A stretch of 26,475 nucleotides of DNA, taken from NCBI GenBank assembly GCA_035526665.1, contig DATLBY010000157.1, forward strand, positions 1 to 26,475, given 5' to 3'. Of the stretch, positions 8,070 to 16,700 are shown in pieces. A program made the translations under genes and the position numbers. The notes under the pieces were generated by a model. That model was not told the origin of the DNA. It saw only the letters and a program-made list of their open reading frames with translations, and searched no databases. This stretch comes from DATLBY01 sp035526665. Lineage in GTDB: Bacteria; Acidobacteriota; Terriglobia; Bryobacterales; Bryobacteraceae. Position 1 is the first letter of the stretch. Each line of letters starts with the position of its first letter.

Positions 8070-9463
8070 GGATTCTTTTTGCGCGCCGGGAAGGGAAGAG
8101 TATCGGGTATGACGCGAACGGCGGTGGTGAATTTGAGCGGATACTTCGCGCTGCCCGGATAAGTCAATTCGACGAGAAAGGCGCTAAAGCCCTTCGCGGG
8201 TCTCTCCACACGCGCCAGGTAGTCTCCTTTGGCGTCCGGCGTCAGGATGGCGCTTTGCCAGACCGGCCCGATCTTTTCCAGGCGGAAGTCGCGGGCTTCG
8301 GGGTTGGTGACCTGCCAGAGCTTGACCTCAGACGGAGTGTCCCTGGTCCGCACCCGGATGGAGCCATCCTTTTCAAATTTCCAGGAGAATTCCGGCCGCG
8401 CCCTGCCGCTGAGAATCGCCTGGTAGTACGCCGACAACGATTCCCGCGCGTCGGAGTTGCGCAGGGAATGGTCCGTGTTCGGAACATAGCGCAGGTACTT
8501 CTCTCCAGGCAGGCCGGAAAAATAGAATTGCGAGGAGTCAGGCAGGAAGTACTGGTCTCCGGTCGCATTGATGATGAATTTGGGCATGGTGAAGCGCTCG
8601 CGATATTCGTAGGGGTCTTCGATTTTCATTAATTCCGCGTACCGCCGCGTGCCGGCGAAGTCCATAATCTTCATTTCGATGTAATCGGCAATGGCGGGTG
8701 AAAAGAAGCCGTAAACCCGCCAGTGATGGTCAAAGGAGGGTTCGTTACGGAGCGCATCAATCACCAGTGGCATAATTGCCACCACGCGCTTATCGACAGC
8801 GGCCGTGGTCCATGTGGTCCAGCCGCGCTTGGATGCTCCGGAAACCACGAATTTGCTGACGGTGGACTGGCCTCCGGTGGGAGTGGCGCAGAAAGCGGTT
8901 ATCGTGTCCATCGCCCGGACAGCGGCCTTGGTCATGGGCAGGCGCGCAGGCCATCCTTCGTCACCGCCGCGCAAAAACTTGTCCCAGGTATAGGCGATCA
9001 GCGAATCTTCCGAGCGGCCCTTGGACTCGCCGGCGAAGGTGATGGGTTGATTGGGAATCATGCGCAGTTCGGCTACTACCGATTTCGAATCGACTGCCAG
9101 GCTCCGCAGGAATGCATCCGGCGCAGAGGGCGGTTTGCTGTTATTGGCGCCGCCGGTGATGAAGAGAAGCCCGGTGTTACCGCTCACCTGGTCAGGACGA
9201 ATGATCGTGAGCCAGTGACGCCACTCCGGGCGGTCCACTTCCGAGGCGCTGCGCCATGTTTGCGACGTGACGTCCAGGATGTAGGCGGTGTAGCCCTCGC
9301 CCGGCAGTGTACTTACCAGTGAGTAGCGATAGCTCGGATCGGGCGCCGCGACATACCGGTCCAGGGCAGTGGGCTTGTGAGCAGCGGAAGCCTGCACCGC
9401 GACAGCCAAAAGCGTAAGAGCGAGTGTGCGAAACACACGGGATTTACTCTTGTCCTTTGCCAT
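8066..9463 (-). CDS. PhoPQ-activated pathogenicity-related (PqaA-like) secreted alpha/beta hydrolase
   Basis: A 465-aa exported protein. The signal peptide is RVFRTLALTLLAVAVQASA (residues 9-27). The domain matches the PhoPQ-activated protein family (PF10142), which has an alpha/beta-hydrolase fold. A plausible triad is S211 in the nucleophile elbow SGASKRG, D303 in TGDQYF and H332 in NTDHSL. The biochemical substrate of the family is not established. The frame stays open upstream to an ATG at 9709, but that extra part is antisense-like and lies over the neighbouring gene. The ATG at 9463 is preferred because a signal peptide follows it and AAGGAGG lies upstream, although the spacing of about 12 bases is long. 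It overlaps the upstream gene by 20 bases and the methyltransferase gene by 4. Confidence 0.9.
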   Translation of the reverse strand: MAKDKSKSRVFRTLALTLLAVAVQASAAHKPTALDRYVAAPDPSYRYSLVSTLPGEGYTAYILDVTSQTWRSASEVDRPEWRHWLTIIRPDQVSGNTGLLFITGGANNSKPPSAPDAFLRSLAVDSKSVVAELRMIPNQPITFAGESKGRSEDSLIAYTWDKFLRGGDEGWPARLPMTKAAVRAMDTITAFCATPTGGQSTVSKFVVSGASKRGWTTWTTAAVDKRVVAIMPLVIDALRNEPSFDHHWRVYGFFSPAIADYIEMKIMDFAGTRRYAELMKIEDPYEYRERFTMPKFIINATGDQYFLPDSSQFYFSGLPGEKYLRYVPNTDHSLRNSDARESLSAYYQAILSGRARPEFSWKFEKDGSIRVRTRDTPSEVKLWQVTNPEARDFRLEKIGPVWQSAILTPDAKGDYLARVERPAKGFSAFLVELTYPGSAKYPLKFTTAVRVIPDTLPFPARKKNP

Positions 9464-9770
9464 AGATGAAGAACGCCTCCTTGCCGGTTTCCAAATAGAT
9501 ACACTCCTCGCCAATTTCGCGGCAGACGCGGGATAGGAACTGTTTGAGCTGGGGCAGGCGATTGTCATCCAGGAGTGCCACTTTATACTCTTTGTGTTCC
9601 CCATAGGACTCCTTTCCGGCGTCGTCTTTCCAATAGCCAAAAATGTTGCCTGCCGCAGCCCTGTATCCGCCGAATCGCTCCAGGAGGTAGCGGTGGATCT
9701 TTTCCTCATCGGTCTGTCCCAACCGATCGCGCTGCTTAAACTTCAGCGATGGTACCAGGAACACGGCCAT
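9444..9770 (-). CDS. Small conserved-looking protein of unknown function
   Basis: A 108-aa soluble protein with no signal peptide or membrane segment, rich in charged and aromatic residues. I do not recognise the family. The start is taken as the ATG at 9770 (MAVFLVPSLKF), with AGGA just upstream. An earlier ATG at 9815 would add 15 basic residues of poor quality. The last 20 bases overlap the start of the PqaA-like gene, whose ribosome site lies inside this gene, so the two are probably co-transcribed and coupled. Confidence 0.65.
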   Translation of the reverse strand: MAVFLVPSLKFKQRDRLGQTDEEKIHRYLLERFGGYRAAAGNIFGYWKDDAGKESYGEHKEYKVALLDDNRLPQLKQFLSRVCREIGEECIYLETGKEAFFIYGKGQE

Positions 9771-9982
9771 TGTTCCTACGGATCTCTCTTTTGTAATAGC
9801 CCTACGGGGTCGCATAGCTATAGTGCCACGTATGGTTCAGGATGCCGGTGGCCCGCCCAACAATATCGCCGCTGGGTATTAGTGTGACTAGTAGAAAAGC
9901 CAGGGTAATCATAGGTAGAAATCCGGAGCGTTTTACTTCAAAGCCGGATGGTGCATTTACTCCACTCAGGCTACGCTGCAAT
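9771..9982. other. Divergent intergenic region
   Basis: About 210 bases separate the minus-strand unknown/PqaA/methyltransferase genes from the plus-strand pilin gene. It should hold both promoters. No convincing -35/-10 pair, sigma-54 site or operator was identified by eye. Confidence 0.4.
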
Positions 9983-9996
9983 GGAGGGCTATGACA

Positions 9997-10197
9997 ATGT
10001 ATTTACAGCATGTGGTTGCACTATTCCAGCGCATCCGGAACGACAAGCGGGGCCAGGACCTGATCGAATACGCTTTGATGGCGGGCTTTGTCGCCGTCGC
10101 GGCGGGTGCAGTGATGCCGAGTGTGGCGGACAGCATCAGCACGATCTTCAGCAAGGTTGCTTCCACTCTGTCTTCGGCATCATCGCAGGGCAGCTAA
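9997..10197 (+). CDS. Flp/Fap-type type IVb pilin prepilin
   Basis: A 66-aa prepilin. A short basic leader ending NDKRG is followed by QDLIEYALMAGFVAVAA. This gives the type IVb prepilin-peptidase site after glycine, glutamate at mature position 5, and the EY pair typical of Flp pilins. One hydrophobic helix then leads to a small Ser-rich tail. The start at 9997 is chosen because GGAGGG at 9983-9988 is 8 bases upstream; the ATG at 9991 would be only 2 bases away. Flp pilins are assembled by Tad secretion machinery, but no tad genes are nearby, so this is an orphan pilin gene. Confidence 0.9.
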   Translation: MYLQHVVALFQRIRNDKRGQDLIEYALMAGFVAVAAGAVMPSVADSISTIFSKVASTLSSASSQGS

Positions 10198-10215
10198 AGA
10201 CGGCACCAGCGGCAG

Positions 10216-10252
10216 GGCGATGTTGGTATTGGAAACGAAGCTTCACATCGCC
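10216..10252. terminator. Stem-loop between convergent genes, possible bidirectional terminator
   Basis: GGCGATGT at 10216-10223 and ACATCGCC at 10245-10252 form a perfect 8-bp inverted repeat around a 21-base loop. It lies between the pilin stop and the stop of the convergent methyltransferase gene. There is no T-run, so intrinsic termination is uncertain. A second small repeat (AGCTTC/GAAGCT) overlaps it. Confidence 0.35.
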
Positions 10253-10258
10253 TGAAGC

Positions 10259-10816
10259 TCACCCGAATAGGCCTGCTTTCCAAAACAGCCAGGCCAATCC
10301 GGCGGAGTAGCCGAGTAGAGCCTGGTATTCCTGATTTCGCAGGTACAGGCTGGCGCGAAAGCGCGCCGCGCTGTTGATGGGCTCCTTGTAAGGTACTAAC
10401 ATAGGCACCCGCCCAGCATATCCGGCGTAGCCGGCAAACAGCTTGCGCAGATGTTGTTCTTCCAGTTCGATAACCGGCAGATAAATCAGCAAAAAAACAG
10501 CTGTGAAAAGGGCGGCGAGCGCGCCATTGCGTGAGGCGATAGCGAAACCAGCCGCCACCAGCAGTGTCCCCACATAAAGAGGGTTCCGGATCCAGCGATA
10601 CGGCCCGCCATTCGCCAGGCTTTCATTTTTCGCGAGGTGGCCGGCGGCCCATGCCCGCAGCATCAGTCCTGCAAGAGAAAGGGGAATCCCGAAGGCCAGC
10701 GAGTGGACCGTTGGCGCCGAGAAGTAGGCGAACGCGCACACGAGCAGAAATCCGCCTGGTACCCGTAACCTGGCCACCCTGTCGGCATATCCTTTTGGAA
10801 AAAAGTAGCGACGCAT
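10259..10816 (-). CDS. ICMT-family membrane methyltransferase, last gene of LPS-core operon
   Basis: A 185-aa integral membrane protein with hydrophobic stretches near residues 21-55 and 83-117. The family signature is GPYRWIRNPLY (71-81), followed by the acidic E-L-E-E motif (E117-E120) and a VPMLVP segment. It belongs to the same broad superfamily as the gene at 7479-8069 but is clearly diverged. The start is the ATG at 10816, whose A is shared with the stop of the heptosyltransferase gene (TGATG). An upstream TTG at 10831 is less likely. The substrate is unknown. Its place in an LPS-core operon suggests a lipid or isoprenoid-linked envelope substrate (inference). Confidence 0.82.
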   Translation of the reverse strand: MRRYFFPKGYADRVARLRVPGGFLLVCAFAYFSAPTVHSLAFGIPLSLAGLMLRAWAAGHLAKNESLANGGPYRWIRNPLYVGTLLVAAGFAIASRNGALAALFTAVFLLIYLPVIELEEQHLRKLFAGYAGYAGRVPMLVPYKEPINSAARFRASLYLRNQEYQALLGYSAGLAWLFWKAGLFG

Positions 10817-11769
10817 CAGTTGGCCGTACAACAGATGCTGGATTTTAGCGACTCGAAGACGGCATCGACGGTGATCGCTTGCATGCTGGCGTCAATGGTA
10901 GCCCCACGCTTGTAGCTGGTGACAGCACCAGGACAGCGAAGCACTTGCAGCGAGCCGCCGTAAGGACCATTCCGCGCGGGGTCAGTCGGCCCGAACAATG
11001 CAACACCCGGTTTTCGTAGAGCCGCGGCCAGATGCATGGGTCCGCTGTCCAGGCCGACCACAGCGGCGGCGCGGCGGGTAGCGTATATGAGGCCGGGAAG
11101 CTCAGAGATATTTACAAGCGTGTCCGGGATGTCCAGGGGATGCCAGGCGGGTACATTGAGCACGAGCGACAGCTTGAGTTCGCGTTTAAGGCGGGCGCCA
11201 AGCAGCGCGTAGTTCTCGAGCGGCCACTGCTTGCTGGTCCAGCCGGCCAGTGGATTGGCGAGCACAAAATCGCCTTCCGGCAGAACGCCTTCCGGCAAGC
11301 CAGGTGGAATTTGGAATGTCCGGATGACATTCGTGGCACCGGCCATCTGCGCCAACTCCAGATTGCGATCGACTACGTGGGCAGCCTTGGCTTTGATGGT
11401 ATGGGAGTAAAAAAGGGCGGCGATGCGCTCGCGCACCTGGGAACGGTCAAAGCCGTAGATGCTGTTGGTGCGAGCCAGCGCCGTAACCAGAGCGGATTTA
11501 AATAATCCCTGAAATTCGACGGCGAAGTCGAACCTGCGTTCGCGCAGTTGTTTCCGCACCTGCAGCAGCGAGGAGAGGCTGCCGCGATCGACCGAGAGCA
11601 CTCGATCCACGAACGCGTTGCCTTCGAGCAGGGCGGACCACTTTTGCTCAATCACCCAAGTGACGTGGGAGTGTGGAAAGCTCTGCTTCAGGCTGGCAAC
11701 CGCCGGCAGAGCATGCAAAACGTCCCCCATCGCTCCCAGGCGGACGACCAGGATATGGCAGGCTGGCAT
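10816..11769 (-). CDS. waaC: Heptosyltransferase, WaaC-like (glycosyltransferase family 9)
   Basis: Transfers heptose from ADP-heptose to the LPS inner core on the cytoplasmic face of the inner membrane. At 317 aa it matches the family length. Seen are the N-terminal VRLGAMGDVLHALPA segment, NPLAGWTSKQWPLENYA in the middle, and the nucleotide-sugar site LDSGPMHLAAAL followed by LFGPTDPARNGPY. These features fit heptosyltransferase I better than II. It lies 3 bases downstream of the nucleotidyltransferase-like gene and shares one base with the methyltransferase gene. The family is certain; the exact acceptor is inferred. Confidence 0.9.
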   Translation of the reverse strand: MPACHILVVRLGAMGDVLHALPAVASLKQSFPHSHVTWVIEQKWSALLEGNAFVDRVLSVDRGSLSSLLQVRKQLRERRFDFAVEFQGLFKSALVTALARTNSIYGFDRSQVRERIAALFYSHTIKAKAAHVVDRNLELAQMAGATNVIRTFQIPPGLPEGVLPEGDFVLANPLAGWTSKQWPLENYALLGARLKRELKLSLVLNVPAWHPLDIPDTLVNISELPGLIYATRRAAAVVGLDSGPMHLAAALRKPGVALFGPTDPARNGPYGGSLQVLRCPGAVTSYKRGATIDASMQAITVDAVFESLKSSICCTAN

Positions 11770-11772
11770 CCG

Positions 11773-12153
11773 CTATCTTGCGACCTGACGCGCGCGCACA
11801 TGAGAGATCAAAGAATCGGTGCGGCGTTCATCCGCCGCGCCTTCGCGCAGCACCTCGGTGGGCGCGAGCCGGCCGATCAGCTCCTCTACTTGATTGTCAT
11901 CGGAAATAATGACGTGTGCGACCACGCCGAGGCCGGCGACCAGTTCGGCCCGGGCCGCGGCCGGCAGCAGTGGTTTGGGAGGATCGGTCAGCACGACCAC
12001 GATCGTTTCTCCCGGCGCACAGACCTCCCGCAAGCGCCGGACGTGTGCGGCGTATAAGGGATCAAAATGTCCTATCAGCACCTTGCGCTTCGATATATCC
12101 GGCAATACGTCACCGGCAACCGGGGCAGTTAGAATTTTCCGTCGAGTATCCAA
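11773..12153 (-). CDS. Cytidylyltransferase-like protein with degenerate HxGH motif
   Basis: A 126-aa protein of the nucleotidylyltransferase superfamily, related in layout to RfaE2 and TagD. The signature G-x-F-D-x-x-H-x-G-H aligns with residues 28-37 (GHFDPLYAAH). The first catalytic histidine is Tyr34 and the glycine is Ala36; only the last histidine, H37, is kept. The start is a TTG at 12153, 4 bases after the waaF stop, and the stop is 3 bases before waaC, so it is a tightly packed member of the LPS-core operon. Loss of the first histidine suggests weak or no nucleotidyl transfer. A regulatory or structural role in heptose activation is possible but unproven. Confidence 0.72.
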   Translation of the reverse strand: MDTRRKILTAPVAGDVLPDISKRKVLIGHFDPLYAAHVRRLREVCAPGETIVVVLTDPPKPLLPAAARAELVAGLGVVAHVIISDDNQVEELIGRLAPTEVLREGAADERRTDSLISHVRARQVAR

Positions 12154-12157
12154 TCTG

Positions 12158-13204
12158 CTATTTGAGCAGTTCCAAGGCGGTTTGCGCTACTCGCTCGCCG
12201 GTCACGCGAGTCATGCAGCGGTGGTCGATAGGGCACTCCCGCAACAAACAGGGACTACATTCGACCGGTTCGCGTACGACGCGAGCCCTGTCGCCTGTGG
12301 GTCCCGTGGCGCTTTCGTCGGTTGCGCCGAATACCGCAACCGTGGGTATTCCCAGAGCGGACGCGATGTGCATCCCGCCGGAATCGTTGGTGAGATAGAT
12401 GCGGCACGCGGCGGCCAGCTCAATATATTCACTGAGCGACGTTTCGCCCGCAAAGTTATGCGCCCGATGTCCTTGCTCGCGCAGTTCCGTTGCAATCCGG
12501 TCGCAGAGTACCCTCTCGTCCGCCGATCCAAAGAGCGCCGCACAGCCGCCGATCTCGCGGCATAATTCAGCGGCCGCCTCCGCGAATCGTTCCGGCAGCC
12601 AGCGCTTGGCGGTTCCGTAGGCCGCGCCAGGGCTAATGCCGATAACCGGAGTCTCTAAGCCAGCAGCCCGCAGGCTTACGATTCCCCGTTGTGCCGCGCC
12701 GCTGCTGCCGGACAGCCGGATGGTGGCGGAGTCAGGAAGTTTGTCCAATAGACCCGCGCGCTTCAACAGTTCCAGATAGTAGTACTGCTCGTGCCGTGGA
12801 ATCTCACCGGCCCGCGGCGGTGGAATCCTGTCGGTGAGGAGCCAACCGCGGCCGTCGCGATCGTAGCCGATTCTACGCGGGATGCCGGCGGCCCACACCA
12901 AGGCCGCCGCCTCGAAGGCGTTCTGAAGGAGGATCGCGATGTCAAAACGCCGGGACCGCAGATCCTGTGCGACGCGCCACTTGCCCGCGAGATCGTGGAA
13001 TCCGCGGGGCGACGTATAAGGAATCACCTCCCCGGCGAAGGACTCGCGGGCATAAATATCCGCCACCCACGGCCTGGCGAGCACCGCAATGTGGGACTCC
13101 GGGAAGCGCTCGCGAATTTTCTGGAGTGCGGGCAGCGACATGACCGCATCGCCCACCCAATTCGTGGCGCGAACGAGGATGCGCGGATGGGGCGGAGTGA
13201 GCAT
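12158..13204 (-). CDS. waaF: Lipopolysaccharide heptosyltransferase II
   Basis: Adds the second heptose to the LPS inner core. The 348-aa protein shows WaaF hallmarks in order: VRATNWVGDAVMSLPAL at the N-terminus, SPGAAYGTAKRWLPERFAE around 190-210, TNDSGGMHIASALG with VFGATDE and TGP, and a cysteine-containing C-terminal segment CSPCLLRECPIDHRCM. It is the first gene of the minus-strand operon continuing to the nucleotidyltransferase-like protein, WaaC and a methyltransferase. It is divergent from rfaE2 across only 31 bases, so genes for making and transferring heptose share a control region. Confidence 0.95.
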   Translation of the reverse strand: MLTPPHPRILVRATNWVGDAVMSLPALQKIRERFPESHIAVLARPWVADIYARESFAGEVIPYTSPRGFHDLAGKWRVAQDLRSRRFDIAILLQNAFEAAALVWAAGIPRRIGYDRDGRGWLLTDRIPPPRAGEIPRHEQYYYLELLKRAGLLDKLPDSATIRLSGSSGAAQRGIVSLRAAGLETPVIGISPGAAYGTAKRWLPERFAEAAAELCREIGGCAALFGSADERVLCDRIATELREQGHRAHNFAGETSLSEYIELAAACRIYLTNDSGGMHIASALGIPTVAVFGATDESATGPTGDRARVVREPVECSPCLLRECPIDHRCMTRVTGERVAQTALELLK

Positions 13205-13216
13205 GGGGGCATTTCC

Positions 13217-13222
13217 TATAAT
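13217..13222 (+). promoter_or_regulatory. TATAAT -10 box in waaF/rfaE2 intergenic region
   Basis: A perfect TATAAT lies 13 bases before the rfaE2 ATG, in the 31-base divergent gap. No matching -35 is evident at 17 bases upstream. The AGAGG ribosome site for rfaE2 begins right after the box, so transcription starting downstream of it would lose the ribosome site. It is therefore only a candidate. Confidence 0.3.
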
Positions 13223-13235
13223 AGAGGCTGGCCTG

Positions 13236-13709
13236 ATGGGAACCTTTTATTCGCGACCTGAGCTTGTCCGTGTTCGGCGGCAGTGGAAACAACAAGGTAA
13301 GACGGTTGTATTTACCAATGGATGCTACGACATCCTGCACCCCGGCCATATCCGGCTGCTGGAGCAGTCCCGCTCGCTGGGCGACATTTTAATCTTGGCG
13401 CTGAATACGGATGCGAGCGTGCAGCGCTTGAAGGGCCCGGCGCGCCCGTTCATGACCCAGCAGGACCGGGCGGAACTCGCTTGTGCACTGGAAGCTGTGG
13501 ATGCAGTGACCCTTTTTGACGAAGATACTCCGCGCGAGCTGATTGCCGAAGTGCTGCCGGACATCTTGATCAAGGGCGCGGACTGGGCGCACTTTATCGC
13601 GGGCAGGGAAGAGGTGGAAACCGCAGGCGGCCGCGTCCTCGCCCTTCCTTTGGAGCCAGGGTATTCCACTACCGGGATTGTGGAAGCGATTCTCCGGCGC
13701 GAAGCCTGA
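13236..13709 (+). CDS. rfaE2: D-glycero-beta-D-manno-heptose-1-phosphate adenylyltransferase
   Basis: Makes ADP-heptose from heptose-1-phosphate and ATP for LPS core synthesis. This 157-aa stand-alone protein corresponds to the C-terminal half of the bifunctional HldE/RfaE. The catalytic motif TNGCYDILHPGH (residues 27-38) keeps both histidines, and KGADW and YSTTGIVEAI are also typical. The start at 13236 is supported by AGAGG 8 bases upstream; the frame continues upstream inside antisense waaF and is not coding there. The kinase partner (RfaE1) is not in the window. mfd begins 4 bases downstream, so the two are probably co-transcribed. Confidence 0.95.
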   Translation: MGTFYSRPELVRVRRQWKQQGKTVVFTNGCYDILHPGHIRLLEQSRSLGDILILALNTDASVQRLKGPARPFMTQQDRAELACALEAVDAVTLFDEDTPRELIAEVLPDILIKGADWAHFIAGREEVETAGGRVLALPLEPGYSTTGIVEAILRREA

Positions 13710-13713
13710 GCTT

Positions 13714-16700
13714 GTGACGCATCCGGCTATTCGCGATCTTTTTGAAAGCCTGGGACGAGAGCCCGGATTTCAGGAACTGGTGCGCCGGCTACATGGGGAG
13801 GAGGTTCAGCGCCTCTCCTTTTCCGGCGTCACCAATGCCGCTAAAGCTCTTTATCTGGTTCTGCTCGGGCAACGGCTGGAGCGCCCCCTGCTGGTCATCG
13901 TCGACGGGAACAAACAGGCAGAAGCGCTCTTTGAACTGGTAGATACTTTTTATTCACTGCTGAGTACCGGCAGAGACGAGCAGCGTCCCCAGATGATTCC
14001 GGCGCTGGATGTGCTTCCCTCCCAAAATCTGTCCCCACACAGCGAGATCAGCGAGCAGCGTGCTATCGGCCTCTGGCGCCTGGCAACGCGCACGGTGCCG
14101 ATCACCATCACGCCGGTAGCCTCCGCACTGCTGCGGACTGAGAACCGCGAATTCTACCGGCAACTGGCGCTGAGCCTGCGAGTGGGTGACGAGATTTCCC
14201 TGGACGATCTTACAGCGCACATTGAGAGCATCGGCTACGAGAAGCGGGAACCAGTGGAGATGGTGGGGGAATACTCGGTGCGGGGGGGGATTCTGGACGT
14301 GTTTCCCGCCGAGGCCGAAAAGCCGGTTCGCGTGGAGTTTTTCGGCGATCTGGTGGAGTCGATGCGCCGCTTTGACGCCGAATCGCAGCGCTCGGTTCTG
14401 CAGGTGAGTGACATCTCGCTGCTACCGCTTATCGAATTTCCCAAGACCCGGCAGTTGTTTCACGAGCTGGCGGCCCAGGTAGAGGGAGAGCGGCGTCCGG
14501 TGCCGGGAGAAGAGTTTCCGGGGTGGGAGTTTTGGGCGCCGCTGGTTCGCCCGCGCGTCTCCTCGATAGTCCAGTTGATCCGCGATCCAATTCTTATTTG
14601 GGACGAGCCGGAGCAGGTGGCGAGCGCCGCGGAACGGCTCTGGAAGCGGCTGGATGATCCGGAAAAGCCATCGGCCTGCCCCGCGGACATCAGCTTTCTG
14701 CGCTGGCAGGATCTGCAGCAGCACGCGGCAGGAAAGAGTGAGGTCCTGCTGCGCCAGCTGGAGGTGATTACAGCGATCGATTCCCAGCCCCTACATGTCG
14801 CTACGCGGGCGTCGGTAGCCTTCCACGGGAACATGCAAATGGCGGTTTCCGAGGGCCGGTCCATTGTGGAGCGCGGCGGGCGCGTGGTGTTCTTCGCACC
14901 CTCGACGGGAGAGCTGGAACGTCTGGCGGACATACTTCAGGAATACAGCGTTCCGTTTCAACTAGGCCTGGACACCAGCGATGCGACGCCCCAATATCTG
15001 GCGGAGCGGGCGTACATGGCGGGTTCAGTCGCCGGCACGTTCCTGGTGAAGGGCTGGGTACGCCGCGGCGTCGTGTTTACCGATTCGCAGGTGGCGATCT
15101 TCGGGTCGGAGGACCTATTCGACACCTCGGATCTGATCGGGAGGCCGGGGCCCAGCAAATCCCAGCTGGCGGCTTTCCAGGCAGACATTGCGGATCTGAA
15201 GCCGGGGGATTTTGTGGTTCACACGGCGCACGGAGTGGGGAAATTTCTAGGGCTGCGCTCCATTCCGCAGGGCGACCAGACCGGTGATTTCATGCTGCTG
15301 GAGTATGCCGGCGACGCCAAGTTATACGTCCCCCTGACCCGCCTGGATCTGGTGCAGAAGTTCCGGGGCGCCGGGGAAGGCGCGGCCCCACCGCTCGACC
15401 GGCTGGGCGGCGCCACTTGGATCAAGACAAAGTCCCGCGTCAAGGCGAAGATGCGGGATATGGCGGACGAGCTTTTGAAGCTGTACGCCGAACGCAAAAT
15501 GGCCGAGGGCTTTGCCTTCTCCAAGGATGCGAACTGGCAACGCGAGTTCGAGGATGCCTTCGAGTACGGCGCCACCAAGGATCAGACCTCGGCCGTCCGG
15601 CAGATCAAGAAAGACATGGAGAGTCCGCATCCAATGGACCGGCTGCTCTGCGGAGACGTGGGATTCGGCAAGACGGAGGTCGCGATGCGGGCGGCGTTCA
15701 AGGCTCTTGCCGACGGCAAGCAGGTAGCGGTGCTCGCGCCCACTACGGTGCTCTGCCTGCAGCACTACGAGACGTTCCGGCGCCGGTTTGCCCCCTTTCC
15801 AGTGCGCGTGGAGATGTTGAGCCGTTTCCGGTCTGCCAAGGAAGTCAAGCAAATCCTGGAAGAGGTTGCGGCGGGCAAGGTGGACCTGGTCCTGGGGACA
15901 CACCGGCTGCTGTCAAAGGATGTAGAGTTTCGCGATCTGGGGCTCCTGATTGTGGACGAGGAGCAGCGCTTCGGGGTCCGGCACAAAGAACGGCTGAAAC
16001 AGATCAAGAAGAATGTGGACGTGCTCACGATGAGTGCGACGCCGATTCCCCGTACACTGCATATGTCGCTGCTGGGTATGCGGGACATGTCGATTATTGA
16101 AACACCGCCAAAGGACCGGCTGGCGGTTCACACGGTGGTGGCGCATTTCGAGCCCGATCTCATCAAGACGGCCATTGAACAGGAGCTCAGCCGCGGCGGC
16201 CAGGTCTATTTTGTTCACAACCGGGTGGAAACCATCTTCCGGCGGGCGGCCATGATTCAGGAGATGCTCCCGCATGCGCGCATCGGTGTCGGCCATGGCC
16301 AGATGGGCGAGGCGGAACTCGAGCGAGTGCTGCTGGGGTTCATGAAGCACGACTGCGATGTCTTCGTCTGTACCACGATTGTGGAGAACGGCCTGGACAT
16401 TCCACTCGCGAACACGATGATTATCGAGAACGCGGAACGCTATGGGCTGTCTGAGTTGTATCAGCTCCGCGGCCGCGTAGGCAGGTCGAACCGGAGGGCG
16501 TACGCCTACCTGCTGGTCCCGGCGGATACCGAGCTGAGCGATGTTGCCCGAAAACGCCTGGCTGCCTTAAAGGAATTTAGTGACTTGGGAGCCGGCTTCA
16601 AGATTGCGGCGCTTGACCTGGAACTGCGCGGAGCGGGGAACTTGCTGGGGGGTGAACAGCACGGGCACATCGGAGCTGTCGGCTTCGATATGTACATTCG

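Noticed and set aside
9464..9709. N-terminal extension of the PqaA-like protein to an upstream ATG
   Set aside because: It lies over the 108-aa gene in another frame and would bury the signal peptide; the start at 9463 is preferred.
10817..10831. TTG start for the LPS-operon methyltransferase
   Set aside because: The ATG at 10816 forms a typical TGATG junction with waaC.
13089..13235. N-terminal extension of RfaE2
   Set aside because: It lies antisense inside waaF and does not match the usual RfaE2 start; a ribosome site supports 13236.
15322..15903. 193-aa minus-strand frame opposite mfd
   Set aside because: Shadow of the helicase core in a GC-rich gene.
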